In this document: one piece after another, positions 20,166 to 28,550 of the stretch
Layout: each line of letters opens with the position of its first letter
Numbering within the stretch: the stretch's first letter is position 1
Origin: Planctomycetia bacterium
GTDB taxonomy: Bacteria; Planctomycetota; Phycisphaerae; UBA1845; UTPLA1
Length of the DNA stretch: 64,000 nucleotides
Direction of reading: 5' to 3'
NCBI GenBank assembly: GCA_015200345.1
Contig: CP054187.1
Location: forward strand, 3,022,470 to 3,086,469
Notes under the pieces: model-generated
The model's database searches: none
What the model was told of the DNA's origin: nothing
The model's input: the letters and a program-made list of their open reading frames with translations, nothing else
Translations under genes and position numbers: made by a program

Positions 20166-20933
20166 CTACTCACCGGGCGGCGATTGCGGAAACGTGATTG
20201 CCGCGACCATCATCCGACCGTGGCGGGTCCAGAGAGCATCCGGGGAGAGCCGTTCCTCGTTTGGAGGTAGCTCCAGCGTGATGATGGGGATCCCCAGCGA
20301 CTCCCCGGCAAACGACCCCAGCGATCCGGGCCGGCCCCCCAGCTTCTTCACCGGCAGTTCGCTGTACCGACCCATCGCCCGGGCCAGGGCCTCGGCCGGG
20401 CCGTCGTAGTCGATGCACACCAGCGGCTGATGGATGCTCACGATCCGCGCCGGGCGATGCTTGAGGAGCAATTCGTGCAATACGCGACTTTCCGGTTCGG
20501 AAAGCGCCGAGTTGCCGTGCCGGTCCGACGTCTGGTAGTTGTCGGCCGGGAAGTTTCGATTCAAATCGACGCCGCGCACGTTGTGACGAATCTTTTTCGC
20601 GTAACCGTCGGGGTTGGCCACGGGCATCAGCAGCACGCGGCGACCTTCGAGCATCGCGGGGTTTGCGGCGATGTACTCCGCGAGGCGGTTGACGATCGGG
20701 GTACCAGCCCATTCGTTGCCGTGAATCGTCGCCATGATGAACACGACATCCGGCCCGTTGCCCGCGGTGAGCAATTCAATCGGTCGGTTCTCGATCGAGC
20801 GACCGAGGATCGTGCTTTGCCAGATTCCGTCACGTGGCGGCGACGGCTCGTTCGGCTTGAGGCACCCTGCCGACAACAGGAACGGAGCGAGCAGAACGCA
20901 ACGGGATGTGAAACGGCGGGTGGCTGTGCTCAA
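20166..20933 (-). CDS. MpaA-like M14 zinc peptidase/amidase lipoprotein
   Basis: The 255-residue protein has a lipoprotein signal ending LLSAGC (Cys 24) and an M14-type carboxypeptidase core. Zinc ligands are H71 and E74 in HGNEW and H168 in VSIHQPL, followed by the CIDYDGPA motif, and the catalytic glutamate is E221 in ITLELP. The SIHxPLxCxDYDG block is characteristic of murein peptide amidase A, which cleaves gamma-D-glutamyl-meso-diaminopimelate in released muropeptides. Being a lipoprotein, it would act in the periplasm rather than the cytosol. I assign a TTG start at 20933 because GGGAG lies six bases upstream and the lipobox is correctly placed; the longer ATG at 21080 would run through ispG. 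Confidence 0.8.
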   Translation of the reverse strand: MSTATRRFTSRCVLLAPFLLSAGCLKPNEPSPPRDGIWQSTILGRSIENRPIELLTAGNGPDVVFIMATIHGNEWAGTPIVNRLAEYIAANPAMLEGRRVLLMPVANPDGYAKKIRHNVRGVDLNRNFPADNYQTSDRHGNSALSEPESRVLHELLLKHRPARIVSIHQPLVCIDYDGPAEALARAMGRYSELPVKKLGGRPGSLGSFAGESLGIPIITLELPPNEERLSPDALWTRHGRMMVAAITFPQSPPGE

Positions 20934-20988
20934 ATCAGGCTCCCAGCTAGAATCCACGAAACTGCGGGCAGTTTCGGAGACGAGCGGC

Positions 20989-22203
20989 ATGAATGCAAGG
21001 CGGCGGACGCGACAGGTGCGGGTTGGGCCGGTGGCCATCGGCGGCGATGCGCCGGTGTCGATCCAGTCCATGACCAGCACCTACACGTGGGAGATCGACA
21101 AGACCGTTGCGCAGATTCAGGCGCTGTCCCGGGCCGGGGCCGACATCGTGCGCGTGGCCGTGCCAGAGGCGAAGGACACCGAGGCGCTGAAGCACATCCT
21201 GCCGCAGGTGCCGGTGCCGATCGTGGCCGATGTGCATTTTCACTTTCAGCGGGCGATCGAGGCCGTCGAGGCGGGCGTTCACAAAATCCGCCTCAATCCC
21301 GGAAACTTGCAGGATCGCAAGCAGGTGGATCGCGTGATCCGGCTTTGTCGCGAACGCAGGGTGCCGATCCGCGTCGGTGTGAACGAGGGCGGCATCGTCG
21401 AGCGGCGCGACAAGGACAAACGCGCGGCCGAGAAGGCGCGGCTGGAGACCGACTACGAGGGCCACCTCGTCGGCATCATGCTCGAGAAGCTCGCGGAGTA
21501 TCTGCGCATCTTCGACGAGAACGATTTTCACGACGTGGTGATTTCGGCGAAATCGATTGATCCGCGGATCGTGATCGCGGCATACCGCGAGATCAGCCGG
21601 CGCTACGACTACCCGTTGCACCTGGGCGTGACGCACGCCGGGCCGAAGGAGACGGGCTGCATCCGCAGCGTGGCGGCGCTGGGGGCGCTGCTGGCCGAGG
21701 GAATCGGCGACACGGTGCGGATCAGCTACGCGAGCGATCCGGTGTTTGAAGTGGAAGACGCCAAGGAGTTGCTAAGCTGTCTCGGCCTGCGGGCGCGCGT
21801 CGAGCCGGAGCTGATCGCCTGCCCGACCTGCGGCCGAATCGAGATTGATCTCATCACGATGGTGCAGGACGTTCGCCGGCGGCTGGCGGAGATCAAGACG
21901 CCCGTCAAAGTCGCGGTGATGGGCTGCGTCGTGAACGGCCCCGGGGAGGCCGAGGGCGCCGACGTGGCGATCTTCGCCGGCAAGGGCAAGGGCATCATCT
22001 ACGTGCAGGGCGAACAGAAGCGAACAGTCACCGAGGCCGAGATGCTCGAAGCGCTGTACGAGGAGTGCGTGGCGTTCGCGGCGCGCGTCGAACGCGGCGA
22101 GGCAAAGCTCTCCGGCGGCGGCGTGACGATCAAACCGCCCGACCCGCTGCCGCGGGCCGATGGGAGCTTGCCGTTGACCGTCGTAGCAACCAGGCGCGAT
22201 TAG
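20989..22203 (+). CDS. ispG: 4-hydroxy-3-methylbut-2-enyl diphosphate synthase
   Basis: The 404-residue enzyme catalyses the reductive conversion of MEcPP to HMBPP, the penultimate step of the MEP isoprenoid pathway. The three cluster cysteines are visible in the CPTCGRIEID and MGCVVNGPGEA segments, which hold the [4Fe-4S] cluster. The N-terminal TIM-barrel motifs VGGVPV-like IGGDAPVSIQSM and the NEGGIVERRD loop match the family. It is the short (bacterial) form without the internal insertion of the plant/chlamydial type. The ATG at 20989 is chosen because the conserved barrel starts there. It is divergent from the MpaA-like gene, with 55 bases between the two starts. Confidence 0.96.
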   Translation: MNARRRTRQVRVGPVAIGGDAPVSIQSMTSTYTWEIDKTVAQIQALSRAGADIVRVAVPEAKDTEALKHILPQVPVPIVADVHFHFQRAIEAVEAGVHKIRLNPGNLQDRKQVDRVIRLCRERRVPIRVGVNEGGIVERRDKDKRAAEKARLETDYEGHLVGIMLEKLAEYLRIFDENDFHDVVISAKSIDPRIVIAAYREISRRYDYPLHLGVTHAGPKETGCIRSVAALGALLAEGIGDTVRISYASDPVFEVEDAKELLSCLGLRARVEPELIACPTCGRIEIDLITMVQDVRRRLAEIKTPVKVAVMGCVVNGPGEAEGADVAIFAGKGKGIIYVQGEQKRTVTEAEMLEALYEECVAFAARVERGEAKLSGGGVTIKPPDPLPRADGSLPLTVVATRRD

Positions 22204-22325
22204 CGAATGTGCAGAGGGTGCGTCCCCGACTCGCCGGGGGATACCGTTGTAGGGCGCCTCCGCGATGTGCACGCCATGGGCGGTGCGCCGAGGACGCAAC
22301 CTACGGTTGGCTCACGGTTCCCGCC

Positions 22326-24518
22326 TCAATACATGAACAACATCTCACGATACTTCGGCAGCGGCCAGTAGTTGTCGTCCACCACCAGTTCCAGCGCATC
22401 GGCCGCCGTGCGCACGTCGTTCATCGCGGGCTTGACCTGGTCGCGGTAATACAGGGCGTGCTTGAAATGGTCCCCCCCGCCATGGTCGGCCTCACTGCGG
22501 ATGCGGTCGAGCGTGTCGACGGCGGTGTGCAACCTGGCCAGCAGGGTGGACACGCTGCGCAGCGTCTTCTCCGGCGCGGTCACGTCGCCGCCGGCCTGCT
22601 TCGTGCCGACAAGGCAGGCCGCGACATCGGTCTGATATTTCATCACCGCCGGGAGAATCTGCGTCCGGGCCATGTCGCTGGTCAGCTGCGCTTCGATGTT
22701 GATCGTCTTGATGTAGGCTTCCAGCGCGATCTTGTAATTCGCGTCCATCTCCGTCGGCGTCAGCACGGCGTGGCGATTGAACATGTCCTTCACGACCGGA
22801 TCGACCAGCACCGTCAGCGCGTCCACGCTCGACTTCACGTTGGGCAAGCCGCGCTTCTCGGCCTCGGCCTCCCACGCGCTGCTGTAATTGTCGCCATTGA
22901 AGAGAATCGCCTGGTGCTTCTTGAGGTTGTCCTGCACGACCTTCTGCACGGCCGCCTCGAACTTCGCCCCGCGGGCCGTCTCGGCCTCGATCTCGTTGGC
23001 GAGCGTGTCCAGCGCGTCGGCGACGATGACGTTCAGCACCGTGTTCGGAAACGCGATGGACTGGCTGGAACCGACCGCGCGGAACTCGAACTTGTTGCCG
23101 GTGAACGCGAACGGACTCGTGCGATTGCGGTCGGAATCGTCGCGCGGCAGCGGCGGCAGGCTGGAAACGCCAAGCTGGATGAACCCGGCGGAGCGAACGC
23201 CCTCGGGCTTGCCGCTGATGATGCCGTTGACCACTTCGGTCAATTTGTCGCCGAGATAAACGCTGATGATCGCGGGCGGGGCTTCGTTCGCGCCGAGGCG
23301 ATGATCGTTGCCAGGCGTGGCGATCGATGAGCGCAGCAACAGCGCGTTCTTGTGAATGGCACTGATGACCGCCGTGAGAAAGACAAGAAATTGCGCGTTC
23401 TCATGCGGCGTGTGGCCGGGGTCGAGCAGATTGTTGCCCCGGTCGTCGGCGATGGACCAGTTGTTGTGCTTGCCGGATCCGTTGACGCCGACAAACGGCT
23501 TTTCGTGCAGCAGGCACTTGAAGCCGTGCTTCAGGGCCGCGTTCTTGAGCACCTCCATCAGCAGCATGTTGTGATCGACGGCGACATTCGTCGTCTCATA
23601 GACCGGTGCAATTTCAAACTGACCCGGCGCGACTTCGTTGTGCCGCGTCTTGATCGGGATCCCCAGCTCGTACAGCGTGCGCTCCGCGTCCATCATGAAC
23701 GCCAGCACGCGCTCCTTGATCGAGCCGAAGTAATGGTCCTCCATCTCCTGCCCCTTGGGCGGGCGCGCGCCGAACAGCGTGCGGCCGGCGTTGATCAGAT
23801 CGGGCCGCAGGAAATAAAAGCGCCGATCGATGAGAAAGTACTCCTGCTCCGGTCCGGCCGTGCAGGAGACGGACTTCACGTCCTGGTTGCCGAAAAGCCG
23901 GAGCATTCGCACGGCCTGCTTCGACAGCGCGGTGATGGATCGCAGGAGCGGCGTCTTTCGGTCCAGTGCCGTGCCGTCGTAACTGTAAAACGCCGTGGGG
24001 ATGCAGAGCGTCTTGCCGTTGACGCTGTCCATGAGAAACGCGGGGCTGGTCGGGTCCCAGGCGGTGTAGCCGCGGGCTTCAAACGTGCTGCGGGTGCCAC
24101 CCGAGGGGAAACTGCTGGCGTCCGGCTCGCCCATGATGAGGTTCTTGCCGGAGAACTCGACGATGGCCTGACCCTCGGCCGTGGGTGTCAGAAACGTGTC
24201 ATGCTTCTCGGCGGTCAGGCCGGTCAGCGGCAGGAACCAATGGCAGTAGTGCGTCGCCCCGCGCTCAATGGCCCAGTCCTTCATCGCGTTGGCGACGACA
24301 TCGGCCACCGCCGCGTCGAGCGGTACACCCTCACGCATGGTCCGGATCAGCGCGCGGTAAGCGTCCTTCGGCAGCTTGGACTGCATCGTGGAGAGGTTGA
24401 ACACGTTTTTCCCGTAGATCTCGCGCACCGGCTCGGCCTCGGGGTGAATCGTGGCGGCGGGCATGCGCTGGGCGCTGATCGCGGCAATGGCGTCAAAACG
24501 ACGGCGGGCAGGTGTCAT
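22326..24518 (-). CDS. glnN: Glutamine synthetase type III
   Basis: The 730-residue protein is a GSIII-type ATP-dependent glutamine synthetase, which makes glutamine from glutamate and ammonia and forms large dodecamers. Its length fits GSIII (about 700-730) and not GSI (about 470). Family motifs include HWFLPLTG, the glycine-rich [15 protein letters not shown] block, [13 protein letters not shown] and the [11 protein letters not shown] loop, the latter two part of the active site. AGAGG sits about ten bases before the ATG at 24518. It is convergent with ispG. GSIII is common in planctomycetes, Bacteroidetes and cyanobacteria. Confidence 0.96.
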   Translation of the reverse strand: MTPARRRFDAIAAISAQRMPAATIHPEAEPVREIYGKNVFNLSTMQSKLPKDAYRALIRTMREGVPLDAAVADVVANAMKDWAIERGATHYCHWFLPLTGLTAEKHDTFLTPTAEGQAIVEFSGKNLIMGEPDASSFPSGGTRSTFEARGYTAWDPTSPAFLMDSVNGKTLCIPTAFYSYDGTALDRKTPLLRSITALSKQAVRMLRLFGNQDVKSVSCTAGPEQEYFLIDRRFYFLRPDLINAGRTLFGARPPKGQEMEDHYFGSIKERVLAFMMDAERTLYELGIPIKTRHNEVAPGQFEIAPVYETTNVAVDHNMLLMEVLKNAALKHGFKCLLHEKPFVGVNGSGKHNNWSIADDRGNNLLDPGHTPHENAQFLVFLTAVISAIHKNALLLRSSIATPGNDHRLGANEAPPAIISVYLGDKLTEVVNGIISGKPEGVRSAGFIQLGVSSLPPLPRDDSDRNRTSPFAFTGNKFEFRAVGSSQSIAFPNTVLNVIVADALDTLANEIEAETARGAKFEAAVQKVVQDNLKKHQAILFNGDNYSSAWEAEAEKRGLPNVKSSVDALTVLVDPVVKDMFNRHAVLTPTEMDANYKIALEAYIKTINIEAQLTSDMARTQILPAVMKYQTDVAACLVGTKQAGGDVTAPEKTLRSVSTLLARLHTAVDTLDRIRSEADHGGGDHFKHALYYRDQVKPAMNDVRTAADALELVVDDNYWPLPKYREMLFMY

Positions 24519-24856
24519 ACGTGGGGTTCCTCTGGAATCGTCAAAACGTCTAATCGTCGATACGTCCTATCAAGTCCCGACGAGCCGACCGCGACAGCGG
24601 TCCAACCCAACAAGACGATTGAGCGAGCAATCGAATCAAGGGCGACGGAAATCTCGGCGCGCGGATCGCTTCGCTGCTTTCCCGTTGGGTACGATCCAGG
24701 CTTCCGAACGATGACATACGGTGCAAGCCGACACCGGGTTCTACAGCGTGTCGGGCGCTGCTTCTTCCGACCGGACGGCCGATCAGCCTTCCGCGTAGAA
24801 AGCGGTATTCTCGGACGCCCACGGGATTTTTCAAGGCGGCGCGAAACGGCCCGATT
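24519..24856. other. Gene-free interval upstream of glnN
   Basis: This 338-base stretch separates the glnN start from the end of the MmcQ/YjbR gene. On the minus strand close to glnN it has a TTGATA hexamer and two copies of GACGATT around a GACGTTTTG segment, which could be regulatory, but no convincing -10 is in register. I see no gene or structured RNA. Confidence 0.4.
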
Positions 24857-25219
24857 TCATTGGCCGGATTGGAACTTTTTGATCAGCTTCGCCGGAGCGG
24901 TGTTGAGCCACGCGGTCAACAAGGCGGCCTTCACCGAGGCTGCCCTCGCCGGCTTAAGCAGGATGTACGTCGCGCCGCGCTGGCCCCAGCCGCCGGGGAC
25001 GGGGGAGAAGACCTTCGGCGCTTGTGTGACGAATTCGGCCTGCTGCGCCGGGAACAGCCTGACCATTCCAAGACCTGCGTCGGGTCGAAGCGTGGCGAAG
25101 ATCCTGCCGCCGACGCGAAAATCGGGATGACCCATGTGTTCGTGCTCGATCGTTTCAGGAAGCGCCAAGGCGAGTTTACGGTATGCAGACGGAGACATCG
25201 AACGCTTAATCTTAACCAT
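24857..25219 (-). CDS. MmcQ/YjbR family protein
   Basis: The 120-residue protein belongs to the MmcQ/YjbR family of small double-wing DNA-binding-like proteins. The EHxHMGHPDFRVGGRIFATL block and the WGQRGATYILL segment match the family. Function is not settled for any member; it has been proposed to bind DNA. It is the last gene of a minus-strand run 27340 to 24857. The ATG at 25219 has no clear ribosome binding site; an alternative is the ATG at 25198. Confidence 0.8.
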   Translation of the reverse strand: MVKIKRSMSPSAYRKLALALPETIEHEHMGHPDFRVGGRIFATLRPDAGLGMVRLFPAQQAEFVTQAPKVFSPVPGGWGQRGATYILLKPARAASVKAALLTAWLNTAPAKLIKKFQSGQ

Positions 25220-25268
25220 TCATGGCTGACTGCTGCCCGAATTCAATTCGCGTTCGAGCGTGATCGAC

Positions 25269-25895
25269 TCAACTGCCTTGGGATGCGCCGGTGGACTGAC
25301 TCGACGGAATCTGCGCAAGCCCTTCGTCCGCCATCTTGATGAGCGATTGGCCGGCCAGGTTCGCCATTTTGCAGACAACGTCATCGTTGCCCACATTCGC
25401 GCTTCCGACCCGCCGAAGACAGGAATACAGCCGTTTGGCCGCGGCGTGGTCCCCCGCGTCCATCGCACGCTGCGCCCGGCGTACAAGCTCTTGCGAGAAA
25501 TCGCCGAGACTTTGGTACCCAGCCAGTTGCTGTTTGGCCCACTGCCCAGCCTCTTCTGCCGACGTGCGAGAGACCTGCTGGGTGTACTCTTTCACAAACG
25601 CCGTTTCGGACATCAGACTCGGACGAAAATCCTCATCCGGAGCGTCGGATTCAGCGAGCTTCAGCAACGACGCAATGGCTGCATCCGTTCGGCCGTCGGC
25701 CCAAACGGTGAGAATCTCACGGATGTTTTGCCGGTCGTGCGCGGTGGAACCGCCGTCCGCCGGCGCCGAATTGAGACTGGACGATGCCGAAGCAGGACGC
25801 GGGTCGCCCTGCTTATCGCAACCGGATTGGCTCGACAGGCACAAGGCGGTGACTGCCAGGATGGCTGCACAAGCATGTGGGATGGTACGTGGCAT
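25269..25895 (-). CDS. Hypothetical lipoprotein
   Basis: The 208-residue protein has a signal peptide ending in SSQSGC, a lipobox-like end, then a Ser/Ala-rich linker and a helical domain with an AGDHAAAKRLYSCL segment that resembles one tetratricopeptide-like helix pair. I do not recognise a named family. It lies between a LolA-like protein (45 bases upstream) and the MmcQ/YjbR gene (49 bases downstream) on the same strand, so it is probably co-transcribed. An envelope location is inferred from the signal. Confidence 0.6.
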   Translation of the reverse strand: MPRTIPHACAAILAVTALCLSSQSGCDKQGDPRPASASSSLNSAPADGGSTAHDRQNIREILTVWADGRTDAAIASLLKLAESDAPDEDFRPSLMSETAFVKEYTQQVSRTSAEEAGQWAKQQLAGYQSLGDFSQELVRRAQRAMDAGDHAAAKRLYSCLRRVGSANVGNDDVVCKMANLAGQSLIKMADEGLAQIPSSQSTGASQGS

Positions 25896-25940
25896 GGGAT
25901 CCCTTAACCAATGATACGACCTGACCGAACAACCTGATGG

Positions 25941-26930
25941 CTACGGGCATTGTGAAGCCACGAAGGCCTGTGCGTCGTCATCCCAAACCTTTGCTCCCTC
26001 TGGGGGAACAATCCGGAACATTTCAACCGGGATCTCCGTATTCACGAACAGATCAGTAAGAGTGTACCTCATTTCAAGGGCAGGCGTTCCGTCCGATTCA
26101 TAACCGGTCATGACAACCGAGTGCGGCCAGCAAGTCTGATCGACGCCCGTTCCCGATGTCAAATAATCGCCAAACTCGACCGAGGCGAACATCCGGCCCG
26201 TCGTCGTCACCCATTCAATTCGAGCCAATTGATGGCTCGAGCCGGCTGGGACATAAACGTACTGGACGTAATCCTCCCCCTCAAAGACGCCTCCCGGGAA
26301 CTGGGCTCGCTTAAGGGCGCGGTTCGGAGCGTTTGGCGGAGGGATGAAGTCGGTCCAAGTCACGTTCCAGAAAGACTCCCCGACCTGGTCCGCTCGAATA
26401 TCCTTCAGACGCACAAACACGGGATCATTCCGGTCATCCACCGGATATCGAAACTGAACCAGTTGGAGGATGGGATTCGGCAGGACGCCCAAAACACCGG
26501 CCTTGTCCGTCGAGGAGACCGACAGCACCTTCGCGTCATCAAATAGAATCTGAAAGTGATCCCCGTCGAAGGCGACGGCGCCGTTGTAGCACGTCAGGCT
26601 GTTGCCCTCAACGTGCGAACGGTAGTGATACCGCTCACCATCCGCCCAATACTCCACCTCGGCGCCGACCGGAGTCCCAACCACGCTTTGATATTCGGCG
26701 GGGTAGGTCGCGTCGGCCCGGATGACGAGAATCTCTACCAATGACTTGAAATACAAACCGCGATCCGCTTGAAACTGGCTAAAGAGCGATCGCAGCCCTT
26801 CGCTCTCAACAGGCAAGTCGGCGCGAAGGCCAAATGGGACATGCACCAACGCAGCCAGTCCGAACAGGATTCCATACAACCAGGTACGCCGGCTCGCGGA
26901 TTCTTTGGCACGACGGGGGGCGTTAGGCAT
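25941..26930 (-). CDS. LolA-like exported protein
   Basis: The 329-residue protein has a signal peptide (hydrophobic stretch about residues 15-35). Its beta-rich body is full of alternating strands such as VEYWADGERYHYRS and AVAFDGDHFQILFDD, a pattern of the LolA/LolB half-barrel used by outer-membrane lipoprotein-sorting proteins, and it ends in VNTEIPVEMFRI-type sequence common in that superfamily. Assignment is by pattern, not a named motif. The ATG at 26930 has GGAGG with ideal spacing. The preceding gene encodes a Cys-rich small protein and both are probably in one operon. Confidence 0.6.
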   Translation of the reverse strand: MPNAPRRAKESASRRTWLYGILFGLAALVHVPFGLRADLPVESEGLRSLFSQFQADRGLYFKSLVEILVIRADATYPAEYQSVVGTPVGAEVEYWADGERYHYRSHVEGNSLTCYNGAVAFDGDHFQILFDDAKVLSVSSTDKAGVLGVLPNPILQLVQFRYPVDDRNDPVFVRLKDIRADQVGESFWNVTWTDFIPPPNAPNRALKRAQFPGGVFEGEDYVQYVYVPAGSSHQLARIEWVTTTGRMFASVEFGDYLTSGTGVDQTCWPHSVVMTGYESDGTPALEMRYTLTDLFVNTEIPVEMFRIVPPEGAKVWDDDAQAFVASQCP

Positions 26931-27019
26931 CAGAATCCTCCGCACGATCAGCGATTCAATCGCCCGGCCATGGACGGCGTTCCGCGAACACACGGCGCAG
27001 GCGATAGCGACGCATACCG

Positions 27020-27340
27020 TCAAACGGGCGGACCCGCCCTGCACAGGCCGGACATCGGCGGCGGGCCGCACGAGATCGGGAAAAGACCGAAAGCATATCG
27101 AAACCCGCAGCGGCCGCCGGTCGTCTCGAGGCTTCCTGTCTGGCTTGTATCAACCGCCAAGACTGTGATGGACGACGGCGCAGGAGCGCATTTTGTGCCG
27201 GGAACCACGCAGGGTGTCACCACCCCGCACTGGGGCGCGGCGCCTGCTTCTCGAACCAGCGAAAGATTGCGACCAGGCGGTTCCGAGATCCATGAACCAG
27301 TCAGCACGAGTGCGGTCAGCCCAACGTACCTCGGCTTCAT
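27020..27340 (-). CDS. Small cysteine-rich exported protein
   Basis: The 106-residue product begins MKPRYVGLTALVLTGSW, a probable short signal peptide, and has six cysteines (38, 44, 51, 78, 90, 99) in a Gly/Pro-rich body with no other domain. An even number of cysteines outside the cytoplasm suggests three disulfides. The ATG at 27340 has GGGAGG at ideal spacing and a promoter-like pair upstream, so the gene looks real despite its small size. It is the first gene of the minus-strand operon with the LolA-like protein. No family recognised. Confidence 0.6.
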   Translation of the reverse strand: MKPRYVGLTALVLTGSWISEPPGRNLSLVREAGAAPQCGVVTPCVVPGTKCAPAPSSITVLAVDTSQTGSLETTGGRCGFRYAFGLFPISCGPPPMSGLCRAGPPV

Positions 27341-27396
27341 GGCGGCACCTCCCTTACATTTCTATGCTCGACTATTACAGAAATGGGACTGGCGGT

Positions 27397-27427
27397 ATTG
27401 TACCCAACCCCCCTTCTGGAAAGTCAA
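27397..27427 (-). promoter_or_regulatory. Probable promoter of the Cys-rich protein operon
   Basis: On the minus strand TTGACT (27427-27422) is followed after 19 bases by TACAAT (27402-27397), each five of six matches to the sigma-70 consensus. The first gene starts about 57 bases downstream at 27340. The 19-base spacer is slightly long. Confidence 0.45.
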
Positions 27428-27689
27428 GCCGGCTCGCAAGGCTTCGGGGACATATTCAGGACACTAACCTTCTTGATTTTTGCTGGGATGCGGCGGAATT
27501 TCACTCCACCGTTGCCCATCGCGTGGCGTGGGTACGATTAACCAGGAACCGCTTCCCATTTTGGTAACTTTTGCCCATTTCGAGGCCGGTTTCAGGTCAA
27601 GATGGGCGAGTACGGCGGTAGCTTATCCCGACCTTTTTTAGATAACCCATTACAGAAAAACCAGTTATATCATTCCTCGCGCGATGGGA

Positions 27690-27897
27690 TCACTCTGGCA
27701 AAGCGCGGTGGCACGGCCCTTGCCCTTTCTTACTTTCGTCCCGACGTGCCGACAACGGCGCGACGAGGCCTGGAACGAAAAACCTCGGTGCGAACGCGAC
27801 TGCCCTTGCGGCGCACCGATTCAAACGTGCCAGACCCAGAAATGGGTCGGTTGTGTTAGGGGCGGGCTCGAGTGCGAGGCGAGCCCGTCCTTTTTTT
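27690..27897 (+). ncRNA. Candidate structured non-coding RNA
   Basis: About 200 bases directly before a strong terminator fold into several nested helices. TCTGGCA (27694-27700) and TGGCACG (27709-27715) can each pair with the CGTGCCAGA region at 27826-27834. Inside are a GTGCCG/CGGCGC hairpin (27746-27761) and an eight-base perfect stem TCGGTGCG/CGCACCGA (27785-27792 with 27812-27819). GACCCA-GAAA-TGGGTC (27833-27848) is a six-base stem with a GAAA tetraloop. TGGCACG could also pair with CGTGCC at 27745-27750, a competing fold. Open frames here have GC-poor third positions unlike neighbouring genes. It does not match tmRNA, RNase P, SRP or 6S RNA signatures that I know. The 5' end is a guess. 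Confidence 0.45.
27860..27897 (+). terminator. Rho-independent terminator
   Basis: An 11-base-pair stem (27860-27870 with 27880-27890, core CGGGCTCG/CGAGCCCG) with a nine-base loop is followed by seven T. It is one of the best terminators in the window, yet no convincing protein gene lies upstream on the plus strand, which is the main reason to suspect an RNA gene. Confidence 0.9.
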
Positions 27898-28277
27898 ATG
27901 CGCTCAATCTGACCGGTTGGCCGCGAAGTCTCTCGCAAAATACCGTTCCGAGATTCCAGTTGAACTGTGAGCCAAGGCACTCTTGCACAACTTACAAAGC
28001 CGTCTGCGGTTTCAGATCGATACCGTATCGAGCGTTAGAAATGATCCGTGCCGTTTCCATTTTTTCAGTGGGACGGTCCAACGGCATTCAAACCAAGCTC
28101 GGCTGCGGATCTGTTTCAGGACCCGGGTCCGGTTGAATTTTCGGGGAACAGGCTGATAACGCGGGTCGGGCGAACCGGTATAACCCGTGTGAGGCCAGCC
28201 AGTGCTGGAAACGCGGATTTGGGGTCTGCGCGGTATCGGACGGGCCGGCCAGTCCGTGGTGAGATGGGGCTTGCAAT

Positions 28278-28530
28278 AAAGGGGCGGCGTGCGTAAATTC
28301 TATTGGAATCAAGGCACGGAGTGACCCGCCGCGGCTTCCCACCCGATGCGCCCCAGCAGGGGTGCCCTACCTGAAGCGAGCGATGCCCGCGTCCGGTCGA
28401 AAAGACTCCATGGCTTGAGAGCCTGCCAAAGCGCTGGTGGATGGGGACGGCACGCGTGGATGAGAGCACCGGTTTAAGACGCCGGTGGTAGAATGACCCG
28501 GTAGACGGTGACGACCGAGGCAATCGGTCG
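28278..28530 (+). other. Structured leader region upstream of the secretin gene
   Basis: A long imperfect hairpin combines GGCGG/CCGCC (28283-28287, 28326-28330), CGTGC/GCACG (28288-28292, 28314-28318) and ATTC/GAAT (28297-28300, 28306-28309). It is followed by a CCCC-AGCA-GGGG hairpin near 28352. Closer to the gene, CACCGG/CCGGTG frames 28467-28487, TAGAAT (28489-28494) is a possible -10, and CGACCGA-GGCAA-TCGGTCG (28512-28530) is a perfect seven-base stem just before the ribosome binding site. The remaining sequence of 27898-28277 shows nothing I can name. Confidence 0.35.
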
Positions 28531-28550
28531 CGACGGTTGAGGAGATGGTC

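Noticed and set aside
27602..27859. An 85-codon frame ending exactly before the terminator at 27860
   Set aside because: Third-position GC is low compared with neighbours and no motif is present; a structured RNA explains the region better, although a small gene is not excluded.
27684..28136. Plus-strand frame with a Cys-rich segment reading CPCGAPIQTCQTQKW
   Set aside because: The motif recalls repeat units in some large secreted proteins, but the frame runs through a strong terminator, lacks a ribosome binding site and has low GC at third positions.
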